Of a DNA stretch of 64,000 bases, positions 41,799-49,501 are shown in pieces; position 1 is the first letter of the stretch; each line of letters opens with the position of its first letter. Source of the DNA: Gluconacetobacter johannae (GTDB taxonomy: Bacteria; Pseudomonadota; Alphaproteobacteria; Acetobacterales; Acetobacteraceae); assembly GCF_025994435.1 (NCBI RefSeq), contig NZ_BAQK01000050.1:1-64000 (forward strand). The letters run 5' to 3'. The translations under genes were made by a program, and so were the position numbers. The notes under the pieces are model-generated. The model did not search any database, was not told the DNA's origin, and saw only the letters and a list, made by a program, of their open reading frames with translations.

Positions 41799-42821
41799 TC
41801 AGGTCCGCGCGGCGGGCTGGCGGAAGCGGTCGAGCGCCACGGCGATGATGATGACGAGGCCCTTGATGATGAACTGCCAGATATCGGACACCCCGATCAG
41901 GATCAGGCCGTTAGACAGCACGGCGATCATCAGCCCGCCCACCAGCGTGCCCCAGACCGAGCCGATGCCGCCGACGAAGGACGTGCCGCCCAGGATGACC
42001 GCCGCGATGGCGTCCAGTTCGTAGGACTGGCCGAGTTGCAGCCCGTTGGCGGCATAGAGGCGGGCCGAGGACATGACGCCGCCCAGCCCCGCCAGCAGGC
42101 CGGACAGCGCATAGACGAACATCAGCACGGCGGGCACGTTGATGCCCGCCAGCCGCGCGGCGGCGGGGTTGCCGCCCACCGCGTAGATATGCACGCCCAG
42201 CACCGTGCGCCGCAGGACGAACCAGCAGGCGACGATGACGACCAGCGCGATGACCGCCAGCCACGGGATGACCAGCGTCGAGGTCACGGGAATGCCGTCG
42301 TTGCCGATCCAGGCATAGGACAGGGACGGGTTGAAGATGGTGCGGTCCTCGCCCATCAGCCGGGCCAGGCCCCGTACGGCGGTCAGGGTGCCCAGGGTGA
42401 CGATGAAGGGCGGGATCTTCAGCCCCGCGATCAGCGAGCCGTTCAGCAGGCCGATCAGCAGCCCGGCGCCCAGGCAGGCCGGGATGGCCAGCCAGCCCAG
42501 GCCGGGCACCAGCGAGACCATCAGCCCCCCCATGGCCGAGAACGCCAGGGTGGAGCCCACGGACAGGTCGATGCCGCCCGTCAGGATGACGAACGTCATC
42601 CCCGCCGACAGCACCACGTTGATCGCGGCCTGCTGGGCGACGATCGACAGGTTCTGGCCGCTGAGGAAGCGGTGGCCGCCGAAGACATGAAAGCCGATGG
42701 CCAGCAGGACCAGCACCGGCAGCATGCCGGCCGCCTGCATGACGCTGCGAAGCCGTTCGGATGTGCGGGCGGACGACGGGATTTCCGCCGGGCCGGCAGG
42801 GGGGACGAGTGCGCTGGACAT
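41799..42821 (-). CDS. Ribose-type ABC transporter permease
   Basis: 340 residues from the ATG at 42821 with GAGGAAC upstream. It has about 8-10 membrane helices. RbsC-type signatures are visible: FVILTGGIDLSVGSTLAFSA, GLKIPPFIVTLGTLTAVRGL, GGNPAAARLAGINVPAVLMF, and LGGTSFVGGIGSVWGTLVGG. It forms the inner-membrane channel with the RbsA-like ATPase encoded 13 bases upstream. The binding protein gene follows 45 bases downstream. All three genes read leftward. Confidence 0.93.
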   Translation of the reverse strand: MSSALVPPAGPAEIPSSARTSERLRSVMQAAGMLPVLVLLAIGFHVFGGHRFLSGQNLSIVAQQAAINVVLSAGMTFVILTGGIDLSVGSTLAFSAMGGLMVSLVPGLGWLAIPACLGAGLLIGLLNGSLIAGLKIPPFIVTLGTLTAVRGLARLMGEDRTIFNPSLSYAWIGNDGIPVTSTLVIPWLAVIALVVIVACWFVLRRTVLGVHIYAVGGNPAAARLAGINVPAVLMFVYALSGLLAGLGGVMSSARLYAANGLQLGQSYELDAIAAVILGGTSFVGGIGSVWGTLVGGLMIAVLSNGLILIGVSDIWQFIIKGLVIIIAVALDRFRQPAART

Positions 42822-42834
42822 GCTCTGATGTTCC

Positions 42835-44409
42835 TCAGGCCGCGACGCCGGCGGCATAGGCCATGATGGCTTCCTGGGTGATGTCGGGCCGGTCCGGCCC
42901 GCCGACCTCTCCGGTGATGACGCCCTCGCGCATCACCAGCACGCGGTCGCAGATGCCGACGATCTCGGCCATTTCGCTGGAGATCACGATGATTCCCAGG
43001 CCCTTCGCCGCCAGGTCGCCGATCAGGCGGTAGATTTCGGATTTGGCGCCGATATCGACGCCGCGTGTCGGCTCGTCCAGGATCAGCACCTTCGGACCCG
43101 TCTCCAGCAGGCGGCCCAGCAGCACCTTCTGCTGGTTACCGCCCGACAGGCCGCCGACCGACACCAGCGTGCTGGCCGCACGGACCTTGAGCATCGCGAA
43201 CGCGCTGCTGGCGCGCGAGCGGCCGCGACGGCTGTCGAGCACGCCGCCATGGGCATCGCGCCCGATGACGCCCATGTTGATGTTCCCGGCGCAGGACATG
43301 TCCAGGAACAGGCCCAGCGCCTTGCGGTCCTCCGTCAGGTAGGCGATGCCGGCATCCAGCGCCTCGCGCGGGGAACGGATCTCGATCGTCTTGCCGTTCA
43401 GCCTGATCCGTCCGCTGGGATGGGGGTCGGCGCCGAAGATCAGCCGCGCCAGCTCGGTCCGTCCCGCGCCCACCAGGCCCGCGATCCCCAGCACCTCGCC
43501 TTGGTGCAGCGTGAAGCTGCTGGGCTGCACGCGCGCGCCGTCCGTCAACCCGTCGACTTCCAGCACCGGCGGCCCGAAGACCGGCCTGCCCCCGCGCTGC
43601 TTGACGTAGAAGCCGGACAGGTCGCGACCGACCATCATCCGCACGATGGCGGCGGAACTGATCTCCTGCTTCTCCAGCATGCCGACATAGGTGCCGTCGC
43701 GCAGGACCGCCACGCGGTCGGCCAGCTCGTCGATCTCGGCCATGCGGTGGCTGATATAGATCAGCGCGATGCCCTCGGCGCGCAACTGGCGGATCAGCGC
43801 GAAAAGCCGGTCGGTCTCGCGGGCCGACAGCGCCGTGGTGGGTTCGTCCAGCACCAGGATGCGGGCCTGGCGGTGCAGCGCGCGTGCGATCTCGACCAGC
43901 TGCTGCTCGGCGACCGACAGGGTGGCGACCAGGGTCTCGGGCCGGAAGGGCGTGCCCAGCCGTTCGAGAAGCGGGCGGCAGGCCTCGTTCATCGCGACAC
44001 GGTCGATCAATCCGGCCCGGCCCAGTTCCGCGCCCAGATGGATGTTCTCGGCCACCGTCAGGTTCGGCGCCAGCGCCAGTTCCTGATAGATGATGGCGAT
44101 GCCGGCCGCGCGCGCCGCCGCCGGATTGCCGAGCTTGACCGGCCGCCCGTCGATCCGGATCTCGCCGCCCGGATCGGCGACATAGGCGCCCGACAGGATC
44201 TTCATCAGCGTCGATTTTCCGGCGCCGTTCTCGCCCATCAGCGCCAGCACCTCGCCGGCATAGGCGGCAAGCTGCACATTCTGCAGGGCCTTGACCCCAG
44301 GAAAACTTTTGGAAATTCCAAACATTTCCAGAACCGGCCTGGCATGTCCGGCGGAATTTGCACGTGCGGCGCCATCGGCGGCCACGGGTTGAAACGTTGC
44401 GGAATTCAT
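42835..44409 (-). CDS. Ribose-type ABC transporter ATPase (two nucleotide-binding domains)
   Basis: 524 residues from the ATG at 44409 (a GTG six bases earlier is possible). Domain 1 has Walker A GENGAGKSTLMKIL, signature LSVAEQQLVEIARAL and Walker B ILVLDEPTTAL. Domain 2 has the degenerate Walker A GLVGAGRTELARLI, LSGGNQQKVLLGRLL and VLILDEPTRGVD. This asymmetry is normal for RbsA/MglA-type ATPases. It is the first gene of the leftward importer unit and is divergent from a second importer gene set across a 398-base regulatory gap. Confidence 0.94.
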   Translation of the reverse strand: MNSATFQPVAADGAARANSAGHARPVLEMFGISKSFPGVKALQNVQLAAYAGEVLALMGENGAGKSTLMKILSGAYVADPGGEIRIDGRPVKLGNPAAARAAGIAIIYQELALAPNLTVAENIHLGAELGRAGLIDRVAMNEACRPLLERLGTPFRPETLVATLSVAEQQLVEIARALHRQARILVLDEPTTALSARETDRLFALIRQLRAEGIALIYISHRMAEIDELADRVAVLRDGTYVGMLEKQEISSAAIVRMMVGRDLSGFYVKQRGGRPVFGPPVLEVDGLTDGARVQPSSFTLHQGEVLGIAGLVGAGRTELARLIFGADPHPSGRIRLNGKTIEIRSPREALDAGIAYLTEDRKALGLFLDMSCAGNINMGVIGRDAHGGVLDSRRGRSRASSAFAMLKVRAASTLVSVGGLSGGNQQKVLLGRLLETGPKVLILDEPTRGVDIGAKSEIYRLIGDLAAKGLGIIVISSEMAEIVGICDRVLVMREGVITGEVGGPDRPDITQEAIMAYAAGVAA

Positions 44410-44807
44410 GAGCACACCATTTTCGAGCCGTGGGGCAGCTCTTGTTTTTCTGAGGTGTCCGGCCGTCGGTAACGCAAACTGTCATCGCGGGGACGAGTTT
44501 CACGCGCGCTGCGGTATTTCATGCGCGACGGGCCGGCATATCGACGTTGAAATAAAGCCGCGCGGGTTGCACTGCGTCAAAGTAAAAGAACGGTGTATAC
44601 AACGCCGATTTCTATCGCGCTTTATTGATCGGGCGGTCACCTCGAAATGCTTTGTTTCCATGGCCATCGGCAGTAACGACAACAGGCGCCGTTCAATCGA
44701 GGCCCTGCACCCGGCTGGACCACGCATCTTTCCCAGGCATTCCGACAACATAACGGACCAAGAACGCAAGATCGCCTTCCAAAAGGCGGCCCTGTCTGGA
44801 GGACACG
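44410..44807. promoter_or_regulatory. Divergent regulatory gap between two sugar importers, with TGTATACA palindrome
   Basis: This 398-base region contains no convincing gene and must drive both importer units. TGTATACA (44594-44601), inside GGTGTATACAACG, is an 8-bp perfect palindrome of the GGTATA-like type bound by FCD/GntR regulators. No regulator gene is adjacent, so control may come from elsewhere. The right half is less GC-rich and is the likely promoter for the rightward binding protein gene. Confidence 0.45.
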
Positions 44808-45872
44808 ATGTGGAACCGGTCTTTCGCGCCGACGCAAAAGGGCGTCGGTCGTCGAGGAATCATGCAGACTGCGGCCCTTGGCGCCTCGCTGGCGGCGCTG
44901 GGCGGCATACGCCGCGCCGCGGCCGAGGAGGCCAGCCATCCCAGATTCCGGTTTGTCTTCGTCAATCACGTGACGACCAACCCGTTTTTCACCGCGACGC
45001 AGTACGGCATCCGTGATGCGGCGGCGCTGGTCGGCGCGGACACGCAATGGACAGGGTCGCAAAACAGCATCGCGGCCGAGATGATCGGCGCGATCAACGC
45101 CGCCATCGCCGCCAAGGCCAGCGCCATCGCCGTCAGCCTGGTCGATCCGCATGCGTTCAACGACCCCGTGGAGCGCGCCCTGGCCGCCGGCATCCCGGTG
45201 TTCGCCTATAATGCCGACGTCCCGCCGGGGTCGGGCAACAAACGGCTGGCCTATATCGGGCAGGATCTGTTCAAGGCCGGGCAGTTGATGGGCCAGCGCA
45301 TCCTGGAGCTGGTGCCGGGCGGGCGCGTGGCGCTGATGATCGCCACCCCCGGGCAGTTGAACATCCAGCCCCGCATCGACGGCGCGCGGGATGTGCTGGA
45401 CAAGAGCGGCCGGTCCTACCAGATCGACATTGTCGCGACCGGCGCCACGGTGAACGAGGAACTGTCCAAGGTCAAAGCCTACTATCTGGGCCATCAGGAC
45501 GTCAAAGGCCTGTTCTCGGTCGATGGGGGCACCACCCAGAGCGTCGCCGAAACGATGGAACAGTACGGACTGGCCGCCAAGGGCGTGCATGGCGGCGGCT
45601 TCGACCTGCTGCCGCGCACGCTCAGCCTGATCCAGGGCGGCCACCTGGATTTCACAATCGACCAGCAGCCCTATCTGCAGGGCTACTACACGGTCATGGA
45701 AATGCACAATTACCTGATGTCCGGCGGGCTGGTGGGGCCGGCGGACATCAATACCGGCCTGAAATTCGTGACCAGGGCCAACGTCGCGCCCTATCTCGCA
45801 ACCAAGAGCCGCTTCGAGGGCAGTTCGAGCGAGGCGCAGTTCATCCCGCGGTCAGGCCCCATCCAGTCATAG
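44808..45872 (+). CDS. Second ribose-type ABC transporter periplasmic binding protein
   Basis: 354 residues. The N-terminus has a twin-arginine-like signal (VGRRGIMQTAALGASLAALG), unusual for a sugar-binding protein. The mature part is type I binding protein: FRFVFVNHVTTNPFFTATQY, AIAVSLVDPHAFNDPVERAL, GIPVFAYNADVPPGSGNKRL, IGQDLFKAGQLMGQRILELV and FTIDQQPYLQGYYTVMEMHN. The DQQPYLQG segment matches the FrcB/erythritol-ribitol type binding proteins better than RbsB. It leads a rightward binding protein-permease-ATPase unit. The ligand is unknown. Confidence 0.9.
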   Translation: MWNRSFAPTQKGVGRRGIMQTAALGASLAALGGIRRAAAEEASHPRFRFVFVNHVTTNPFFTATQYGIRDAAALVGADTQWTGSQNSIAAEMIGAINAAIAAKASAIAVSLVDPHAFNDPVERALAAGIPVFAYNADVPPGSGNKRLAYIGQDLFKAGQLMGQRILELVPGGRVALMIATPGQLNIQPRIDGARDVLDKSGRSYQIDIVATGATVNEELSKVKAYYLGHQDVKGLFSVDGGTTQSVAETMEQYGLAAKGVHGGGFDLLPRTLSLIQGGHLDFTIDQQPYLQGYYTVMEMHNYLMSGGLVGPADINTGLKFVTRANVAPYLATKSRFEGSSSEAQFIPRSGPIQS

Positions 45873-45898
45873 GCCCCGTGCGACAAGGATGCGACCTC

Positions 45899-46861
45899 AT
45901 GGCAAGAACGATCAACAGCATGTTGAGATGGCGTGAACTGAGCGTCATCGTCGTGGCGGTGGTGCTGGCGATCTATTTCCAGATCGCCAACGCCAACTTC
46001 CTGCTGTCCAACGCCAGCCTGCAGAACCTGTCGCAATTCATCGCCCCCGTCGCGCTGATCGCGTGCGGCGAGGTGATCCTGATGATCGGGGGAGAGATCG
46101 ACCTGTCGGCCGGCATGGTCTACGCGCTGGCGCCCTTCCTGATGTATTTCCTGACCCGGGCCGGCCTGCCCGCCCCCCTGGCCATCGTGGGCGCGCTGGC
46201 GGGCGCGGCGGCGGTCGGCGCGGTGAACGGCATGGTGACCGTGCTGCTGCAGGTGCCGTCGTTCGTCACCACGCTGGGCATGCTGTTCCTGCTGAACGGG
46301 CTGACGCTGACCATTTCCGGCGGTACGCCCGTCGGGGTGGACGCCAGCCCGACCCTGGCCTTCATCATGGGCCGGGGCGGCTATGCGGAATTCGTCTGGG
46401 CGGCGCTGGTCGTGCTGGTGATGCACTTCATGCTACGCAACACCCGCTGGGGGCTGCACACCATCGCGGCCGGGGCCAACCCCGTCGGGGCCAGCGAGGC
46501 GGGGATCCGCACGCGCGAACTGAAGATGGTCAATTTCGTCATCAGCGGCGCGCTGGCCGGGCTGACCGGGATACTCGAGGCCTTCCGGATCTCGTCGATC
46601 GACCCGACGGCCGGGGGCACGCATATCATGTTCCTGGCCGTGGCGGCGGCGGTCATCGGCGGAACGCCGCTGGCCGGCGGGTCGGGGACCATCGCCGGCG
46701 CCATGATCGGGGCCATGGTGCTGGGCATCCTCAATGACGGCTTCACCCTGATCGGGATCAACGCCTTTACCTTCGACCTTATCCTGGGCGGGGCCATCCT
46801 GGTGGCCATGCTCTGCAATATCCTCATCGGCCGGTATCGGCGCAGGATGGCTGTATCATGA
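45899..46861 (+). CDS. Second ribose-type ABC transporter permease
   Basis: 320 residues from the ATG at 45899, with AAGGA upstream. Signatures are ALIACGEVILMIGGEIDLSA, LQVPSFVTTLGMLFLLNGLT, HTIAAGANPVGASEAGIRTR and AVIGGTPLAGGSGTIAGAMI. It has about 8-9 membrane helices. Its stop overlaps the ATG of the ATPase gene by 4 bases, indicating translational coupling. It is clearly a different subfamily from the permease at 41799, so the two importers probably have different substrates. Confidence 0.93.
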   Translation: MARTINSMLRWRELSVIVVAVVLAIYFQIANANFLLSNASLQNLSQFIAPVALIACGEVILMIGGEIDLSAGMVYALAPFLMYFLTRAGLPAPLAIVGALAGAAAVGAVNGMVTVLLQVPSFVTTLGMLFLLNGLTLTISGGTPVGVDASPTLAFIMGRGGYAEFVWAALVVLVMHFMLRNTRWGLHTIAAGANPVGASEAGIRTRELKMVNFVISGALAGLTGILEAFRISSIDPTAGGTHIMFLAVAAAVIGGTPLAGGSGTIAGAMIGAMVLGILNDGFTLIGINAFTFDLILGGAILVAMLCNILIGRYRRRMAVS

Positions 46862-47700
46862 CCCACACCCCGATCGCCGGCCTCCGCGCGCCCCCGACGA
46901 CGTACGCCGCCCTCGACGGCGCCGAGCCGCTCGCCGTCACGGACCTGTTGCGGGCCGAGAACATCGTCAAGACCTTCGGCCCGGTCACCGCCCTGAACGG
47001 GGTGTCGCTGCGGCTGCGCCGGGGCGAGATCCTGGGCATCCTGGGCGATAACGGCGCCGGAAAATCGACGCTGATGAAGATCCTGACCGGCTACCAGCCG
47101 CAGAGTTCGGGAAAATTATATATCGACGGCGCCGAGACCGCGCTGCGGTCGGTCGATCACGCGCGCGCCCTGGGCATCGAATGCGTCTACCAGGATCTGG
47201 CGCTGGCAAATTCGCTGTCGGTCTATCACAATATTTTCCTGAATCGCGAAATTCTCTATCCCGGATTCCATATCCTCAACAACCGGGCGATGCGGCGCGA
47301 GGCCATCCGCTGCCTCGAGGAAATCGGCGTCTATATTCCTTCGGTGGATGCCGAGGTGGGGGCGCTGTCGGGCGGGCAGCGGCAGGCGATCGCGATCGCC
47401 CGCGCGGTGCACGCCAGGGCCCGCATCCTGCTGCTGGACGAGCCGCTGGCCGCGATGGGCGCGCGCGAGGCCGCACTGATTATCGACCTGATCCTGCGGC
47501 TGAAGGCCGAGGGCAACATGTCGATCATCATGATAATGCACAATTACGCCCAGACGCTGGACATCGCGGACCGCATCATGCTGATGCAGCGTGGCCAGGT
47601 CACATACGAAAGCGACGCCCGTTCGACGTCGGTTCCGGAACTGATGACGATCGTGCGACGGGAATACCAGCATTTCCAGACGCATAAGGAAAGCGCGTAA
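46858..47700 (+). CDS. Second importer ATPase (single nucleotide-binding domain)
   Basis: 280 residues with one ATPase domain: Walker A GDNGAGKSTLMKILTG, signature LSGGQRQAIAIARAVHA, Walker B ILLLDEPLAAMG and the H-loop IMIMHNYAQTL. Unlike the RbsA-like partner at 42835 it has only one domain, as in FrcA-type sugar importers, so a homodimer should drive transport. The N-terminal 30 residues before LLRAENIVKTFGPV are extra and disordered-looking. It is followed by a hairpin-rich gap and the FGGY kinase gene on the same strand. Confidence 0.93.
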   Translation: MTHTPIAGLRAPPTTYAALDGAEPLAVTDLLRAENIVKTFGPVTALNGVSLRLRRGEILGILGDNGAGKSTLMKILTGYQPQSSGKLYIDGAETALRSVDHARALGIECVYQDLALANSLSVYHNIFLNREILYPGFHILNNRAMRREAIRCLEEIGVYIPSVDAEVGALSGGQRQAIAIARAVHARARILLLDEPLAAMGAREAALIIDLILRLKAEGNMSIIMIMHNYAQTLDIADRIMLMQRGQVTYESDARSTSVPELMTIVRREYQHFQTHKESA

Positions 47701-47707
47701 TACCGAT

Positions 47708-47763
47708 AAAACCACTGGTTTTCCAAAGGCCGGTGGCCTTTGGCGGTTTCAGGGCAGCGCCCC
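47708..47763 (+). repeat. Triple-hairpin intergenic element before the FGGY kinase gene
   Basis: Three consecutive hairpins: AAAACC (47708-47713) with GGTTTT (47717-47722); CCAAAGGCC (47723-47731) with GGCCTTTGG (47735-47743); and GGGC (47752-47755) with GCCC (47759-47762). The design resembles repeat copies at 26531 and 54720: compact GC stems placed a few bases before the next gene's ribosome binding site. It may be a diverged relative of them. Confidence 0.6.
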
Positions 47764-47780
47764 GAGGAAGGACACGGCGC

Positions 47781-49409
47781 ATGGATGTCGTTCTGGGAAT
47801 CGACGTGGGGACGGGCAGCGCCCGCGCCGGGGTCTTCACCGCCGACGGCCGCAAGCTGGGGGCCGCCAGCCGCGCGACCCGGACATGGCATCCACGCCCG
47901 AATGTCGCCCAGCAATCCTCGGCCGATATCTGGCGGGCCGTGTGCGCCAGCGTGTCCGATGCGATGACCACCGCCGCGGAGCGCGCCGGCGCCCCGCTGC
48001 ATGTGCGCGGAATCGGGTTTGACGCCACATGCTCGCTGGTGGTGCTGGACAGGGAAGGCGCGCCGCTGTCGGTCGACCCGCACGGCGCGGCGGGCCAGGA
48101 CGTGATCCTGTGGATGGACCATCGGGCCATGGCCGAGGCGGCGCGGATCAATGCCGGGGGATATGAGGCCCTGCGCTATGTCGGCGGCGTGATCTCGCCC
48201 GAGATGGAAACGCCGAAGCTGCTGTGGCTGAAGGACCATCTTCCCGACATCTTCGACCAGGCCGGCTTTTTCTTCGATCTGCCGGATTTCCTGACCTGGC
48301 GGGCCACGGGGTCGGAGTCGCGGTCGCGCTGTTCGACGGTCTGCAAGTGGACCTATCTGGCGCACGAGGACCGATGGGACGATTCCTATTTCCGCGGCAT
48401 CGGCCTGGGCCGGCTGGTGGACGAGGGCTATCGCCGCATCGGCACCGATATCCGCCCGCTGGGCGGGCATGTCGGCGCAGGATTGACCGCGCAGGCGGCC
48501 GAGGAACTGGGCCTGCCCCAGGGAACGCCGGTCGCGGTCTCGGCCATCGACGCACATGCGGGCGGCATCGGCCTCATCGGCGCGGCGCCCGCCCCCGGCG
48601 GCGCGGCATTCGACCGGCGTCTTGCGCTGATCGGCGGGACGTCGAGCTGCCACATGGTGGTGTCCTCCGCGCCGCGCTTCGTACCGGGCGTCTGGGGGCC
48701 GTATTTCGATGCGATGCTGCCCGGCCTCTGGCTGAACGAGGCCGGCCAGTCCGCCACCGGCAGCCTGGTCGATTTCGTGATCGCAAGCCATCCGGCCGCC
48801 ACGGCGCTGCGCCGCCAGGCCGAGCAGGACGAGCGGACGATCTATCAGGCGCTGAACGACATCCTGGCCGGGCTGGAGCAGGGACAGCCCCCCGGCACCT
48901 GCACGCGCGATGTGCATGTCATGCCCGATTTCCACGGCAATCGCTCGCCCCACGCCGACCCCGACCTGCGCGGCATGATCTGCGGGCTGGGCCTGTCGGC
49001 AACCGATGAAGATCTGGCGTGTTTATACCTGGCGACGATCCAGGGCCTGGCCTACGGAACCCGCGACATCATCGACGCCTTGAACGGGCAGGGCTATGCC
49101 ATCGACACGATCCTTGCGACCGGCGGCGGGACGAAGAATCCGGTTTTCGTCCGCGAGCACGCCAATGCGACCGGCTGCCGCATCCTACTGCCCGAGGAGC
49201 CCGATGCCGTCCTGCTGGGCAGCGCCATCCTGGGCGCCGTGGCGGGCGGGGTCCATCCGTCGATCGGCGACGGAATGGCGGCCATGAGCCGCACCGGCGC
49301 CGAAATCCTGCCCGACGCGCGGACCCGGGGGTTCCACGACGCCAAGTTGCAGGTCTTCCGCGCGATGTACGCCGACCAGAGGCAGTATCGGCAGATCATG
49401 TCCCGATAA
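47781..49409 (+). CDS. FGGY-family pentulose kinase (D-ribulokinase-like)
   Basis: 542 residues from the ATG at 47781 with GAGGAAGGA upstream. The N-terminal ATPase domain starts VVLGIDVGTGSARAGVFTAD. Segments of the FGGY pentulose kinase branch are VRGIGFDATCSLVVLDREGA, VILWMDHRAMAEA, GGVISPEMETPKLLWLKDHL, ALIGGTSSCHMVVS, DFHGNRSPHADPDLRGMICG and ILATGGGTKNPVFVREHANA. The CHM and DFHGNRSP motifs are those of ribulokinase-like FGGY proteins (FGGY human-type) rather than xylulokinase or glycerol kinase. It phosphorylates an imported pentulose or related sugar, most likely supplied by the importer just upstream. Confidence 0.9.
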   Translation: MDVVLGIDVGTGSARAGVFTADGRKLGAASRATRTWHPRPNVAQQSSADIWRAVCASVSDAMTTAAERAGAPLHVRGIGFDATCSLVVLDREGAPLSVDPHGAAGQDVILWMDHRAMAEAARINAGGYEALRYVGGVISPEMETPKLLWLKDHLPDIFDQAGFFFDLPDFLTWRATGSESRSRCSTVCKWTYLAHEDRWDDSYFRGIGLGRLVDEGYRRIGTDIRPLGGHVGAGLTAQAAEELGLPQGTPVAVSAIDAHAGGIGLIGAAPAPGGAAFDRRLALIGGTSSCHMVVSSAPRFVPGVWGPYFDAMLPGLWLNEAGQSATGSLVDFVIASHPAATALRRQAEQDERTIYQALNDILAGLEQGQPPGTCTRDVHVMPDFHGNRSPHADPDLRGMICGLGLSATDEDLACLYLATIQGLAYGTRDIIDALNGQGYAIDTILATGGGTKNPVFVREHANATGCRILLPEEPDAVLLGSAILGAVAGGVHPSIGDGMAAMSRTGAEILPDARTRGFHDAKLQVFRAMYADQRQYRQIMSR

Positions 49410-49501
49410 CGCGTCTTCCCGACCACACCGGACCGAACCGCCTGCCGGAACACGGCGTCACCCGACAACACGGGCGGAATGAAGAAAAAAAGGGTTGCGA
49501 T

